Source: a virus
DNA length: 64,000 bases
IMG/VR virus record: IMGVR_UViG_3300035698_012707
Location: 1 to 64,000 of that record
Strand: one strand, 5' to 3'
Below are positions 63,256-64,000 of the stretch, in pieces. Within the stretch, counting starts at the first letter, position 1. Every line of letters starts with the position of its first letter. The translations under genes and the position numbers were made by a program. A model generated the notes under the pieces. It saw only the letters and a list, made by a program, of their open reading frames with translations. It did not search any database and was not told the origin of the DNA.

Positions 63256-64000
63256 TTTGCCTCCTTAGTTGTCTCCAGTTCTTTGATTATTCCTTCATCA
63301 CACTTAGGACAAAACTTATGTTCACCAAACAAGTATCCATGCTTAGGACATATGCTAAACGTTGGAGTTATTGTAAAGTACGGCAAGTGATATTTTTCAC
63401 ATATGAGTCTTACAAGTTTCTTAAGTGCCGTAGTATCCTCTATCTTTTCACCTATAAATAGATGTATTACCGTACCACCTGTGTATTTAACCTGCAAACT
63501 ATCCTGTGAGTCCAGCACTTCGAATAGATCATCCGTGTGCCCCACTGGGAGCTGCGTAGAGTTAGTATAGAAGGGTTCTGCACCCTCCTTGTAAGCCTCT
63601 TCGTTCGCACAGATTATACTTTTGTCTGTCTTCTTATCTTTAATTGCTAATCTATATGCAGTTCCTTCTGCAGGAGTAGCTTCAAGATTATAGTTATTAC
63701 CTGTTTCTTTCTGGTATTTTACAAGCCTATCTCTCATATAGTCTAGTACCTTTGATGCAAACTTGTGTCCCCTCTTTGTAGAGATATCTTCTCCTAAGAG
63801 ATTAATACAAGCCTCATTCATACCTACGAGACCTATGGTTGAGAAGTGGTTAAACCAATATTTATGAAATCTTTTCTTTACGCTCCTTAGATAGAACTTA
63901 GCGTACGGATATAGGTCATTGTCAGCAAACTCTTCTAGCACTTTTCTTTTTATCTCCAGGCTTTCTTTTGCCTGGTCCATGAGCTTACCAAGGTTCTTCA
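63252..64000 (-). CDS. nrdD: anaerobic ribonucleotide reductase NrdD, C-terminal part of catalytic subunit
   Basis: The frame runs off the right edge; 248 residues are visible. FSTIGLVGMNEACINLLGED, TPAEGTAYRLA, YTNSTQLPVG, YTGGTVIHLF and the C-terminal zinc finger CPKHGYLFGEH...CPKC match NrdD. It reduces NTPs to dNTPs without oxygen. It stops right after the zinc finger; the radical domain follows as a separate gene, so the enzyme is split. Confidence 0.9.
   Translation of the reverse strand, partial: KNLGKLMDQAKESLEIKRKVLEEFADNDLYPYAKFYLRSVKKRFHKYWFNHFSTIGLVGMNEACINLLGEDISTKRGHKFASKVLDYMRDRLVKYQKETGNNYNLEATPAEGTAYRLAIKDKKTDKSIICANEEAYKEGAEPFYTNSTQLPVGHTDDLFEVLDSQDSLQVKYTGGTVIHLFIGEKIEDTTALKKLVRLICEKYHLPYFTITPTFSICPKHGYLFGEHKFCPKCDEGIIKELETTKEAK

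Noticed and set aside
1-64000. CRISPR array or insertion sequence
   Set aside because: No regularly spaced direct repeats and no transposase with terminal inverted repeats were seen.

Overview
The window looks like the early/middle-gene part of a large, AT-rich tailed-phage genome. The support for this is about 150 tightly packed, mostly tiny genes with strong GGAGG ribosome sites and 1-14 nt overlaps, a viral tRNA cluster, several HNH/homing-type endonucleases, and phage nucleotide and replication enzymes (ThyX, MazZ-like hydrolase, RecA-like recombinase, RusA-like resolvase, endonuclease VII, SSBs, split anaerobic ribonucleotide reductase). No capsid, tail or terminase gene was recognised. 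The host cannot be named. Promoters are consensus sigma70-like (TTGAAA/TTGACA, 17 bp, TATAAT), which suggests use of host RNA polymerase.

Layout. 1-15.3 kb: dense array of small zinc-finger, membrane and SH3-like proteins, with C-terminal fragments of a nicotinamide phosphoribosyltransferase (207-560) and of the RNA ligase RtcB (5898-6323), and one SSB. 15.3-20.6 kb: a ubiquitin-like conjugation cluster (Ubl, E1, tandem di-Ubl, E2-like, JAMM protease), interrupted by an HNH cassette and carrying a second, orphan copy of the E1 C-terminus. 20.6-31.4 kb: endonuclease VII, OB-fold proteins, uracil-DNA glycosylase, SSB, GroES, phosphatases. 31.4-31.85 kb: a large gene-free, highly structured putative RNA. 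32-37.6 kb: HNH nuclease, tubulin/FtsZ-like GTPase, P-loop protein, membrane proteins. 37.6-39.1 kb: eight tRNA genes (Met/Ile2-CAT, Leu, His, Gln, Pro, Ile, Cys, Trp), one tRNA fragment and three unexplained structured elements. 39.2-51.6 kb: PPP-type phosphatase, RecA-like protein, MazZ-like hydrolase, ThyX, NusG-like factor, SAM-fold proteins, RusA-like resolvase, DEDD exonuclease. 51.9-64 kb, opposite strand: cold-shock protein, sigma-like factor, and a sugar/methyl-transfer cluster (SAM-fold proteins, GT2 and GT8-like glycosyltransferases, LicD, cytidylyltransferase-methyltransferase fusion, nucleotide-sugar dehydratase), then NrdG and a split NrdD running off the right edge.

The most unusual signal is a short peptide tag, here called the WDxxxN tag (typical forms EWDEEN, GWDPEEN, DWDKENN). 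It ends 26 and begins 8 otherwise unrelated small proteins of the rightward block, and I found no full copy in the leftward block. At C-termini its codons often also supply the ribosome-binding site or start codon of the next gene, but the N-terminal copies and the varied codons argue that the amino acids themselves are selected. The tag family, the ubiquitin-like system beside it, the split glycyl-radical reductase and the large structured RNA are the best candidates for undescribed biology. Functional statements rest on motif recognition by eye; no database search was run.
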